Positions 55,961-64,000 of a DNA stretch of 64,000 nt are shown here, piece after piece. Numbering within the stretch: the stretch's first letter is position 1; each line of letters begins with the position of its first letter. The notes below the pieces were generated by a model, which was not told the DNA's origin, ran no database searches, and saw only the letters and a list, made by a program, of their open reading frames with translations. The position numbers and the translations under genes were made by a program. Source of the stretch: Roseiarcus sp963813555 (GTDB lineage: Bacteria > Pseudomonadota > Alphaproteobacteria > Rhizobiales > Beijerinckiaceae); assembly GCA_963813555.1 (NCBI GenBank), contig CAWEZX010000010.1:434001-498000 (forward strand), written 5' to 3'.

Positions 55961-57375
55961 CACTACTTTGGCAGATTGAGAGTTTGTAAGGAATTTCGCC
56001 CGATCGTCGGCTTCGCGATTTTGCGGAGGCGACGGCGTGGCGGGCTGGAATGGAGATCTGGAGCGATGGCTTGCGCCGTTTGTTGCCCGGCTTGGGCATA
56101 AGGCGCGCAGACGGATGTTCCCGCTTTATGTGGAAGGCCTAATCGGGCCAGGGGACCGAAAGAGCGTCGAGCCGATGGCGGCGCGTCTGGCGCCGGGCGA
56201 CTACGACCAGTTGCATCACTTCATTTCGAGCGCGGTCTGGGGCGAGGCTCCGCTGGAGGAGGAACTCGCTGTCCAGGCGGACAAGCTGATTGGCGGAGCC
56301 AATGCGATGCTGGTCGTCGACGACACCGCGTTGCCGAAGAAAGGATCGAAGTCGGTCGGCGTGGCGCCGCAATACGCCTCGGCGCTCGGCAAGACCGCCA
56401 ATTGCCAGACGCTGGTGTCGCTGACGCTGGCGCGGGACGAGGTTCCGGTGATGATCGGCCTGCGCCTGTTCCTGCCGGAAAGCTGGACCGGCGACGCCGA
56501 GCGGATGACGAAGACCCGCGTGCCCGAGGACCGTCGCGTCGCGCGCACGAAGCCGGAGATCGCGCTCGCCGAGATCGACCGCGTCCGGGCCGCGGGCGTG
56601 CGCTTCGCGATGGTTCTGGCTGACGCAGGATATGGTCTGTCCGCGCCGTTCCGTCAGGGGCTGGATGCGCGGGGCCTGAAGTGGGCGGTCGGGATCCCGA
56701 AACAGCAGAAGGTCTATCCAAGCGACGTCAAGCTCACATTTCCGATCGCCGGACGCGGGCGCCCGCGCAAGCGTCCTATCCCCGATCAGCTCTCGGCGCC
56801 GGCGGAAGACGTGCTCGCCAGGGCGAAGTGGCGGCTCGTCAGTTGGCGCAAGGGAACCAAAGGACCCTTGGCGGCTTCCTTCGCCGCCGTTCGCGTACGG
56901 ATCGCCGATGGTCCGGAGCAGCGCATCCACGACAAGGGCGCGCAGCACATGCCCGGCGAAGAGGCGTGGCTGGTTGGCGAGCGACGCGCCTCTGGCGAGC
57001 GCAAATACTACCTTTCGAATCTGCCCGCTGACGCCAACATCAAGACGCTCGCCGCCGCGATCAAGGCGCGATGGGTCTGCGAACAGGCCCATCAGCAGCT
57101 CAAGGAAGAACTGGGCCTCGACCACTTCGAAGGCCGCTCCTGGCATGGCCTCCATCGTCATGGGTTGATGACGATGATCGCTTACGCCTATCTGCAAACC
57201 CGCCGCCTCGCCGAAGCGAGCGGGGGAAAAAGAATCCTACGGGGGCCGCCGCAGCCGACGTTGCCAGCAATCCGGCGAGCCGTGATCGCAAGCCTCGCCC
57301 GCGCGCCGCCCTATCGATGCCCCCACTGCAAGCGAACCCTCCGTAGAGCGCTCGAATGAATCTGCCAAAGTAGTG
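55961..57375 (+). mobile_element. IS701-family element, complete
   Basis: About 1415 bp flanked by CTAG (55957-55960 and 57376-57379). The inverted ends are CACTACTTTGGCAGAT on the left and its exact complement on the right. It landed at the stop codon of the PCuAC-like gene. An IS427-type element later inserted in its right-hand CTAG. Confidence 0.9.
56037..57359 (+). CDS. IS701-family transposase
   Basis: 440 residues, uninterrupted. Family segments are YVEGLIGPGDRKSVEPMAAR, LVVDDTALPKKGSKSVGVA (first Asp), VLADAGYGLSAPFRQGL (second Asp) and WVCEQAHQQLKEELGLDHFE (Glu) with WHGLHRHGLMTMIAYAYL near the end. GTG start at 56037. All catalytic residues are present, so it is probably active. Confidence 0.92.
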   Translation: MAGWNGDLERWLAPFVARLGHKARRRMFPLYVEGLIGPGDRKSVEPMAARLAPGDYDQLHHFISSAVWGEAPLEEELAVQADKLIGGANAMLVVDDTALPKKGSKSVGVAPQYASALGKTANCQTLVSLTLARDEVPVMIGLRLFLPESWTGDAERMTKTRVPEDRRVARTKPEIALAEIDRVRAAGVRFAMVLADAGYGLSAPFRQGLDARGLKWAVGIPKQQKVYPSDVKLTFPIAGRGRPRKRPIPDQLSAPAEDVLARAKWRLVSWRKGTKGPLAASFAAVRVRIADGPEQRIHDKGAQHMPGEEAWLVGERRASGERKYYLSNLPADANIKTLAAAIKARWVCEQAHQQLKEELGLDHFEGRSWHGLHRHGLMTMIAYAYLQTRRLAEASGGKRILRGPPQPTLPAIRRAVIASLARAPPYRCPHCKRTLRRALE

Positions 57376-57378
57376 CTA

Positions 57379-58234
57379 GGGCGTGTCCTCAAATAGGGAT
57401 GGCCAAGGGATTCGCAAATCTTTGAAAGCGTGATTCATGGGGAGGCTTCGATTTTGGAGGCTTTCGATGCGGCGGTATGCTTTGCGCGCTGATCAGTTCG
57501 CGCGGATTGAGGGGCTGCTCCCCGGTCGCTCGGGCAGTGTCGGACGCAACAGCGAACTGGGCGATCGGCTTTTTGTCGAGGCGGTGATCTGGAAGTTTCG
57601 CTGCGGTGCGCCGTGGCGTGATCTTCCCGAACGGTTCGGAGGATGGAAGAACGTCCATACCCGGTTTTCGCGGTGGGCGAAGAAAGGGGTTTGGGAGAAT
57701 CTCTTCAAAGCCTTGGCGGACCAGCCGGACAACGAATACGCGATGATCGACGCCACGATCGTGCGCGCGCATCAGCATAGCGCGGGCGCGCCCAAAAAAA
57801 CGGCGGCGAAGAAGCGATCGGGCGATCGCGGGGCGGATTGACGACCAAGATCCACGCGATCGTTGATGCGCTCGGCAATCCGCTGGCGATCTGCCTGACC
57901 GGCGGACAAGTCCACGCCATCACCCAGGCCGTCGCGCTGCTGGCCGAAATCGAACCGCAGGCCCTCATCGCCGACAAGGGCTATGACGCCGACGGCTTCA
58001 TCGATGCTCTGACCGTGCGCCGCATCGAACCCGTGATCCCGCCCGAGGTCAACCGCAAATCCCCCCGCCGATGCAACTTCAGCCTCTAGGCCGAACGTAA
58101 CCTCGTCGAGCGTTTCTTCAATGCTCTCAAACAATTCCGAGCCATCGCCACCCGATACGAGAACACCGCGCGGAATTTCCTCGCAGCTATCCATCTCGCC
58201 TGTGCCCTCGCTTGGCTTAAATGAGGACACGCCC
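57379..58234 (+). mobile_element. IS5-family element, IS427 type
   Basis: 856 bp with inverted ends GGGCGTGTCCTCA/TGAGGACACGCCC and duplicated TA (57377-57378 and 58235-58236). The TA belongs to the right CTAG of the IS701 element, which it splits. Confidence 0.9.
57467..58224 (+). pseudogene. IS427-type transposase, two frames and a nonsense codon
   Basis: The first frame (from ATG 57467) has YALRADQFARIEGLLPGR, AVIWKFRCGAPWRDLPERFG and YAMIDATIVRAHQHSAG. The second starts at about 57838 and has TKIHAIVDALGNPLAICLTG and ALIADKGYDADGFIDAL. They overlap after a seven-A run (57795-57801), which suggests the -1 frameshifting usual in this group. A TAG at about 58087-58089 stops the second frame where Tyr is expected (FSL-stop-AERNLVERFFNALKQFR), so this copy is probably dead. 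Confidence 0.85.
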
Positions 58235-58236
58235 TA

Positions 58237-59228
58237 GAGTATCCGTTTTGATCAAGCGGGTTTTGGGGTCCAGCTCCTGTTGGCCTTGAGGAGAGCGTTT
58301 GCCAGTAGGATCAGCTTTCGCATGACGGCGGTGAGGGCGACCTTGGCAGGCTTCCCGGCATTGATCAGTTGCTTGTACTTGGCCTTCATGTCCGGATTGA
58401 ATCGGGTCGCGACCAGCGCGGGCATGTAGATGGCCTGGCGGACGCTGGCTCGGCCGCCGCGGATGAAGGCGCGACCGGTCCAGCGACCCGACTGTCGCGC
58501 CACAGGCGCAAGGCCTGCGAGACTTGCGGCCTGCCCCGGTTCGAGGACGCCGAGCTTGGGCATTTCGATCAGCAAGGCGAAGGCGGTTATGGCCGAGACG
58601 CTCGGAATGCTGGTCAGAATTGCGAACCGTTGGGCGAGATCGGGCTCGGCCTGAACCTGCTCGAGGATCGCCGCCTCGATCGCCGTGATCTGGCGTTTGA
58701 TCTGTTCGAGGCGCTGCGCATTGTGGCGTTTCAACAACGGCGCGGCAAGGACCTTGCCGCGGTTCTTGGCGGCGGTTCGGTCTTTCACCAGGGCCTCGCG
58801 CTCCTTGAGTTCAAGCAGGGCTTCGCTCCGGGGCGGCCGCGACTTGAGCTCCAACATTGCGCCCATGCGCGCCAGCATCGCCGCTATCCAGGCGGTCAGT
58901 CTTAGCCAGACTGCCGATCGCCTCGGCGAAGCGGCGGGCCTGACGCGGATTGACCTTGACGAAGGGAACGCCCGCCGCGCCCAAGGCGCGCTCGAAGGCG
59001 CGGTGATAGGGGCCGGTCGGCTCGAAGACGACGCGCTGGACAGGCGTCTGCGCGAACCACTTCATGAACGCCTTACGCCCGCACTTGTCGTTGGCGAAGC
59101 GACGGCTCGCGCCGTCGACCAGGCGATGAGCGTCGAGATGGTCTTTCGACACATCGACGCCGATGGTGTCATTCTGCATCTTTTCCGCGCCTTTGCTTGT
59201 CATTCGGGGCTCGCCCCCGAGTATCCGT
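58237..59228 (-). mobile_element. IS110-family element A
   Basis: The transposase gene is bracketed by a 10-base direct repeat GAGTATCCGT at 58237-58246 and 59219-59228, 982 bases apart. IS110 elements have no inverted ends and often leave short core repeats, so these may mark the borders. The left repeat is next to the IS701/IS427 pair. Confidence 0.65.
58252..59179 (-). pseudogene. IS110-family transposase, frameshifted
   Basis: DEDD-type transposase. The first frame (ATG 59179) reads MQNDTIGVDVSKDHLDAHRL, VVFEPTGPYHRAFERAL and FAEAIGSLAKTDRLDS. The rest (58252-58878) is in another frame: MLARMGAMLELKSRPPRSEA, ILTSIPSVSAITAFALLIEM, LAGLAPVARQSGRW and RASVRQAIYMPALVA. One extra G near 58880 (agcggcgatg) breaks it. 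No GANTC site is there, so it may be a true mutation. Confidence 0.85.
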
Positions 59229-59267
59229 CCAGGCCGAAGGAAAAGACGAGGGCGATCCAACTCTAGC

Positions 59268-59922
59268 GTAAGCGGGAGACCCCCCGGCTCTGCCGGGGTG
59301 GCAGTAGAGGTTTGACGTTTCCGGCGGTCCACCGGTGAAGTTCCAACGTGAGCAGCCACTCACACGAAAGGAACTCCACCGATGGACGACTACGAGAGCC
59401 TAAGCCACACGACATGGACCTGCAAATATCATGTGGTGTTCATTCCCGAATGTCGGCGCAAGGTGCTGTATCTGGAGCTGCGACGACACTTGGGCGAAGT
59501 TTTGCGCAAGCTTGCGCTTCAGAAGGAAGCGAGGGTCGAGGAAGGGCATCTGATGCCCGATCACGTGCACATGCTGTTGTTGATTCCGCCGAAATACGCA
59601 GTGTCGCAGGTGGTCGGGTACATCAAGGGCAAGAGCGCGATCCACCTGGCCCGGGTATATGGGGAGCGCAAGCGCAACTTCGTGGGGCAGCACTTCTGGG
59701 CGCGGGGGTTCTTCGTCAATACGGTCGGCCGTGACGAGGAGGCCATCCGGGCTTGCATCCGCAACCAAGAGAAGGAAGATCAGAGGCTCGAACAAATGAA
59801 CCTCTGGCGCTGAAAAAGCCGCCTTTAGGCGGCTCCAAACATCAAGGGCCGCGTCAGCGACCCTCCTACCGCTTTGAGCGGTTCAAATCCTAAAGCCCCC
59901 GGCTTTGCCGGGGGATACTTAC
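59268..59922 (+). mobile_element. IS200/IS605-type element, copy 3
   Basis: 655 bp, same ends and terminal hairpins as copies 1 and 2, inserted after TCTAG at 59262-59266. Left of it is the IS110 element, right of it the IS630 remnant. Confidence 0.88.
59382..59813 (+). CDS. tnpA: IS200-type transposase (copy 3), catalytic Tyr replaced by Cys
   Basis: 143 residues, full length. The HUH motif (MPDHVHMLLLIPP) is kept, but residue 125 is Cys (AIRACIRNQEKEDQ; codon TGC at 59754-59756) instead of the nucleophilic Tyr, and residue 23 is Glu instead of Lys. It should be unable to cleave DNA, so this copy must have moved before the mutation or with another copy's enzyme. Confidence 0.9.
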   Translation: MDDYESLSHTTWTCKYHVVFIPECRRKVLYLELRRHLGEVLRKLALQKEARVEEGHLMPDHVHMLLLIPPKYAVSQVVGYIKGKSAIHLARVYGERKRNFVGQHFWARGFFVNTVGRDEEAIRACIRNQEKEDQRLEQMNLWR

Positions 59923-60670
59923 CCTCGACCCGTCGAACGGTCAGCGAACTCCCGATCCGTCCCTCGCCGCTGTCGAGAGGGTAGCCACCCTCTCCCAGCG
60001 GCTCCTTCTCGCCGCTTCAGCGCGAAAAGACATAAGACAAGCCGTCTGCTTTTGGATTTACGCATATCCGGCGTTCCTGATATATGCGGCGCATTCTTCG
60101 GGCGGGTATTGCGTGAGGATCTGAGCACAGGCTTGGGAGACGGCTTCGTATGTTCGCGCTCCCACCTTTCGCAGCCGTGTCTTGAACTTGGCGAAGACCT
60201 GCTCGATCGGATTGAGGTCGGGGGAGTATTTCGGCAGGAAGACCAACCGCGCTCCGACGGAGCGGGTCGCCTGCCGCACCGCCTTTCCCTTGTGAGAACC
60301 GAGGTTGTCGAGGATGACGACATCGCCCGGCTTGAGGGTTGGAACCAGGAATGGCTCGACGTCGGCGAGAAAGCGCTCGCCATTGATGGGTCCGTCGAAC
60401 AGGCAGGGCGCCTCGATGCGATCGCTGCGCAGGGCGGCGAGGAACGTCGCGGTCTTCCAGTGTCCGTGAGGGACCTTGTCGATCAACCGCTGTCCTTTCG
60501 GCGCCCAGCCGCGGAGGCGGGTCATGTTGGTCCTGAGCCTGTCGAAGGATCGTTCAGGTCTCATCGATAAAAACCAGGCGCCCGGGATCGATCAGGCCTT
60601 GATAGTTTCGCCAGCGTACGCGATGGCGTCTTACGTCCGGACGGTCCTGCTCGCTCGCGACGAGAGTCTT

Positions 60671-62030
60671 ATGGAATGGCCCGCCCCTCCTTCCGGCGTC
60701 GTAGGGTCGCCGGCGGTTCAGGAGGAGGAAGGGGTATGGATATTTCTGTGCTTGGCGTCGACCTCGGCAAGAACGTCTGCAGCGTGGTTGGGCTGGATAC
60801 GTCCGGCGCGGTCGTTATGCGGCGTAAGGTGAGACGGGAGACGCTGGTTGCTCTGGCGGAGAAGCTTCCTCCGTGCGTTGTTGGCATGGAAGCCTGCTGC
60901 GGCGCCCACCATCTTGGCCGCGTGTTCGCCGCCCACGGCCATGACGTGCGTCTGATGTCGCCCGAATATGTTCGGCCCCATGTCAAGGCGCGGAAGAACG
61001 ACGATCGGGAGGCCGAGGGGATCGCGGAAGCGGCGACGCGGCCGACGATGCGGTTCGTCGAACTGAAGGGCCAGGACCAGCTCGACATGCAGACGCTGCA
61101 TTGATCGCGAGATCGACTGGTCGGGGAGCGGACGGCTCTGATCAATCAGTTGCGCGCCATCCTGCTGGAGCGCGGATTCGTTGCTCCGCGGGGCAAGCGA
61201 AAGCTCGAGCAGTTTCTGAGCGTACTGATGGACGAGCAAGGCGCAGCCGACCTGAGCCCACGAATCGCTCTGCTCGTCGCCGACGCTCGCGCGCCATGGG
61301 CCGAACTCGATCGACGAATTTCTGCCTTCGACGCCGAGTTCGCCCGCTGGGTGAAGGAGAACGAAAAGGCTCGACGGCTGACGACAATCCCAGGCATCGG
61401 CGCGATCGTCGCCTCCGCCCTTGTCGCGTCGGTCGGGCGGGCGGAAAGCTTCGAGCGCGGGCGCGATCTCGCCGCGTGGCTCGGCCTGGTTCCCCGTCAG
61501 TTCACCACCGGCGGCAAGCCGAAGCTGCTTGGCATCAGCAAACGAGGCAACAGCTACCTGCGCCGACAGCTGATCCACGGTGCACGCGCCGCGCTGCCTA
61601 TGTGGCTGAGCGCGACACGCCGCTGGGCCGATGAGCCAAAGGCCTTTCAGGCCGCGCCCATCGCAACGTTGCGATCGTCGCCTTCGCCAACAAGCTGTCG
61701 AGAATCGCCTGGGCGGCGCTGCGGCGCGGAGAACGGTTCGCCGTCATGGGAATGCCTGCGGCGGCATAGAATCGGCCGGTCACGGTCAAAGCGTCCATCG
61801 GTCAACAGGGGTTTGCGAGAGGGTGACGACGGGATGGCCTGACAGTCGAACGGCGCTCCGGAAGCCTGGCTTAAAAAACGGCGCGATCTGACGCCGGGAG
61901 TTTTATGAGGACCGGAGCGCGCGTATCTCCATCATGGCCGGAGGAAGCTCCTCGAGGCCGGATACGTTGAAGCAGACTGGATCGGCCGCCAATCTCGACA
62001 AAACCCCTTGCGAACGGGGCGGGCCATACG
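60671..62030 (+). mobile_element. IS110-family element B, IS1111-like
   Basis: About 1360 bp inserted in IS630 copy D. Subterminal inverted repeats ATGGCCCGCCCC (60676-60687) and GGGGCGGGCCAT (62016-62027) are typical of the IS1111 subgroup. Outer borders are approximate. Confidence 0.78.
60736..61769 (+). pseudogene. IS110/IS1111-type transposase, nonsense and frameshift
   Basis: The start MDISVLGVDLGKNVCSVVGL is followed by VVGMEACCGAHHLGRVFAAH and VKARKNDDREAEGIAEAATR, the DEDD domain. A TGA at 61102-61104 follows DMQTLH, where Arg (CGA) is expected. The next part has RARDRL-like sequence, TTIPGIGAIVASALVASVG and LAAWLGLVPRQFTTGGK with KRGNSYLRRQLIHGARA. Near 61648 the frame changes and the end reads AHRNVAIVAFANKLSRIAWA and GMPAAA. 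Two lesions make this copy inactive. Confidence 0.82.
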
Positions 62031-62571
62031 TTTTTAAACGCCTCGACGATCCGGCGAAAGAAGCGGCTCATCATCGAAGTGTCGGCCTTGACGCCGCGCT
62101 CGGACAAAAGGCGATCGCAAAGCGTCTGAAGCGTGATGTCCGACTTCTCGGCCCGCGCCGCCTCCAGAAAATCCCGATGCGCAATCAGCGCCGAAGGCCG
62201 ATGGCCGCCATGTCCGACCCGCTCGCGCGAGCCATCTCGCTCAAAGCCTTCAAGCCATTTGACGGCGACGGATTCACTGATCTCGTAGCGCCGAGCCGCC
62301 GCCCGCCGGCTCATCTCGCCCTTCTCAACCGCGTCAATCACCCGGTCACGCAAGTCCTGCGAATACGGCTTCGGCATTCCTGCTGGCCTCCGCCCAGCCA
62401 ACAGGTTGAATCAGACCATCGCCAATTCGGGAATCCCCCCATCTCGATTCAAGCCAAAGACAACGCGCTCTAGCTGTGTGGACGAAATTTTGACAGGTGA
62501 TGTTTTTGGGATTCCTCGGCTGAATCAGACATGATTCATCAGGACTCCGACCAAATCAGAGGCCGGAACCA

Positions 62572-62960
62572 ATGTCGACAAAGATGGATGAGGACGATTG
62601 GGCGCACACGTTTGCGGTGTTTCGCGCTTGCCTGCCGCGGCGCGGACGGAAGGCCGAGGACGACCGTCGCTTCCTCGAGGCGCTTCATTTCTTCACCGTC
62701 GAGAACGTTCGCTGGCGCGCTCTGCCGGGGCGCTTCGGTCATTGGAACAGCGTGTGGAAACGCTTCGATCGCTTGAGCAAGGCTGGGGTCTTCGAGGCCT
62801 TCTTCGATACGCTCGCGTCGATGAGTTCCACGGCGTATCTCATTCAGATGTTCGAACTCGACGATCGTGCGCGCTCATGTGTCGGCGGCCAGCGCAAAAG
62901 GGGGCAAGAAGGGCAAGCGCTCGGGCGCTCGCGTGGCGGCTTCACCACGAAAATCCACAA
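62572..62960 (+). pseudogene. IS5-family transposase, 5' fragment
   Basis: MSTKMDEDDWAHTFAVFRAC and FFTVENVRWRALPGRFGHWN are the N-terminal part of an IS5-type transposase. At 62854-62859 (GAACTC) one base is extra; without it the frame gives MFDSTIVRAHVSAASAKGGK, the usual first catalytic Asp region. After about 62960 the sequence belongs to an IS3 fragment on the other strand. Start ATG at 62572. Confidence 0.75.
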
Positions 62961-63105
62961 GTTCGGCAATGCTCTCCTCGCCGCGGAGCCCTTCCAGCAC
63001 GACGCCTATCTTCTCCTCGGCTGAAAAGTGTCGACGCGTCGCTCGTCGGGTGTCCTTGATCGCTTCTTCCGCCGGTTGCTTCTCCCGCCCGGGTTTCTGT
63101 CTCAT
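62960..63105 (-). pseudogene. IS3-family OrfA, N-terminal fragment
   Basis: The minus strand reads MRQKPGREKQPAEEAIKDTR, RATRRHFSAEEKIGVVLEGL and RGEESIAEL, the N-terminal helix-turn-helix of an IS3-type OrfA, then changes abruptly into the IS5 fragment. OrfB and the rest of OrfA are missing. The 200 bases to its right carry nothing recognisable. Confidence 0.7.
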
Positions 63106-63313
63106 CTCCGCTCCTTGCGGCTACGATGATCCAGAAATCATCCCTACGCGAAAACCTCGCACTGTCTCAAAGGCGCTGATGGCGAACAGTAGAGCCATAT
63201 CGCTGCTAGATGATCTCGGGCGGATATCCGCATTAGCTGATCTTCTTCATTCGCATGGGCTACCCGGCCATCGAGAAGCCCGCAAGTCCGGAGCGCGTGA
63301 CGAGGCCTTCATG

Positions 63314-64000
63314 TCAGTAACGTTCCACCTGCCGAGCAAAGACATATCCAACTCCGCGCTCCGTCTGGATCATCTGAGGTGCGCTCGGGTCGTGCTCCAG
63401 TTTGCGGCGAAGGCGGAGAATCTGCACGTCAATGCTCCGATCGAACACGTCTTCGTGGACTCGGGTCGCCTGAAGAAGATGCTCTCGGCTAAGCGGCCGC
63501 TGCGGAGCGTCGAGGAAAGCGACAAGCAGCGCGTACTCGCCTTTGGTCAACGCGACGTCCGCGCCATTCGGATTGGTAAGCCTTCGGGTGCGCAGATTGA
63601 GTCGCCAGTCGGAAAACCGATAGCCGCCGCGTTCTGGCTCGCGCGCAGCCGCCGCGGGGACCCTGTCCACCCTCCGAATGATCGCGCGCACCCGCGCCAG
63701 AAGCTCGCGCAGGTTGAAGGGCTTTGTCACGTAGTCGTCGGCGCCGAGCTCAAGACCGACAACCCGGTCGATCTCATCCCGGCGGTGGCCGGTAATTATA
63801 ATCACCGGCACATCAGAACTCGACCGGAGGTCCCGCAGCACATCGAGCCCGTCCTGGACTCCGAGCCGAAGATCGAGGATCACGACGTTGACTTCCTGGG
63901 CGCTAAGCTGGCGCAGCATCTCCTCGCGACCGGACGCCAGCAGTGTCTGGATGTTATTGTCGACGAAGTAGTCTAAGATCATCCTTTGGAGGGTGGGATC
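63314..64000 (-). CDS. OmpR-family response regulator, N-terminus cut by window edge
   Basis: At least 228 residues; the frame continues right of the window (DPTLQRMILDYFVDNN at the edge is the usual start of the receiver after VDDD). The phosphoacceptor Asp is in VNVVILDLRLGVQDGLDVL, the Thr switch in VIIITGHRRDEID and the Lys in DDYVTKPFNLRELLARVRAI. The C-terminal winged helix has LTKGEYALLVAFLDAPQRPL and FDRSIDVQILRLRRKLE, ending GVGYVFARQVE. It is a DNA-binding regulator; a kinase partner is not in the window. Confidence 0.9.
   Translation of the reverse strand, partial: DPTLQRMILDYFVDNNIQTLLASGREEMLRQLSAQEVNVVILDLRLGVQDGLDVLRDLRSSSDVPVIIITGHRRDEIDRVVGLELGADDYVTKPFNLRELLARVRAIIRRVDRVPAAAAREPERGGYRFSDWRLNLRTRRLTNPNGADVALTKGEYALLVAFLDAPQRPLSREHLLQATRVHEDVFDRSIDVQILRLRRKLEHDPSAPQMIQTERGVGYVFARQVERY

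Larger units (their letters stand above)
60058..62377 (-). pseudogene. IS630 transposase (copy D), split by an IS1111-type element
   Basis: The N-terminal half lies at 62031-62377 (MPKPYSQDLRDRVIDAVEKG, RRAAARRYEISESVAVKWL, MSRFFRRI) and the C-terminal half at 60058-60670 (KTLVASEQDRPDV, RLVFIDET, VPHGHWKTATFLAAL, VILDNLGSHKGKA, LPKYSPDLNPIEQVFAKFKT). The two join at FK/KTLVA around the inserted element. A 26-base stretch at 60531-60556 (TCCTGAGCC...GATCGTTCA) has also replaced the codons after FIDET, adding a stop. The element is dead. Its outer ends were not found. Confidence 0.8.

Noticed and set aside
56139..57197. 352-codon minus-strand frame in the IS701 element
   Set aside because: Mirror of an intact IS701 transposase.
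63106..63313. Search for a gene between the IS3 fragment and the response regulator
   Set aside because: Only short frames without coding character were found; no feature is claimed.

Overview
The window is GC-rich alphaproteobacterial DNA, most likely from the order Hyphomicrobiales and possibly from a methylotroph-like lineage. The evidence is the aerobic cob-type cobalamin route (cobG, cobN, cobH-M), an AddAB recombinase, a PQQ alcohol dehydrogenase with the Asp-x-Asp signature of lanthanide enzymes, many insertion sequences of alphaproteobacterial type, and frameshifts that sit on GANTC, the CcrM methylation site of this class. No rRNA, tRNA or CRISPR array was seen.

Layout. 1-9.3 kb: the 3' end of pckA, then a leftward block with a TAXI-type binding protein, a small anchored protein and addB-addA. 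9.3-34.3 kb: cobalamin genes in several pieces. cobC and cobD are divergent and share overlapping start codons. cobQ and cobO follow leftward. A cobalamin riboswitch precedes DUF1636-cobW-cobN-cobG-cobH-cobI-cobJ (rightward), then cobK (leftward), then cobL-cobE-cobM-cobB (rightward). Among them sit a large secreted hydrolase, a lipoprotein lipase, a Tat-exported protein and two IS630 elements. Together these genes cover ring methylation and contraction, cobalt insertion, amidation, adenosylation and aminopropanol attachment. cobA, cobF, cobS, cobT and the nucleotide-loop genes are not in the window.

34.3-48.4 kb is a decaying accessory region: a 2-hydroxyacid dehydrogenase, a Trypco1-like remnant, an ECF sigma factor split by IS256, an MFS remnant, an acyl-CoA ligase split by IS630 next to an intact ThDP lyase-like gene, and a molybdenum hydroxylase (iorAB type) wrecked by a truncation, a nonsense codon, a frameshift and two tandem IS200 copies. 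48.4-56 kb holds a PQQ alcohol dehydrogenase with its cytochrome c, an enolase-superfamily enzyme, a second acyl-CoA ligase and a PCuAC-like exported protein. 56-63.1 kb is a stack of nested insertion sequences (IS701, IS427, IS110, IS200, IS630 split by an IS1111-type element, IS5 and IS3 fragments). The window ends inside an OmpR-type response regulator.

The most useful observation is that eight single-base frameshifts, including all of those in addA, cobN and cobE, fall exactly on GANTC sites that have gained one base. This looks like a methylation-linked sequencing artefact, so these core genes are probably intact in the organism. By contrast the ECF sigma, acyl-CoA ligase, iorAB and MFS genes carry insertions, deletions or stops that look real.
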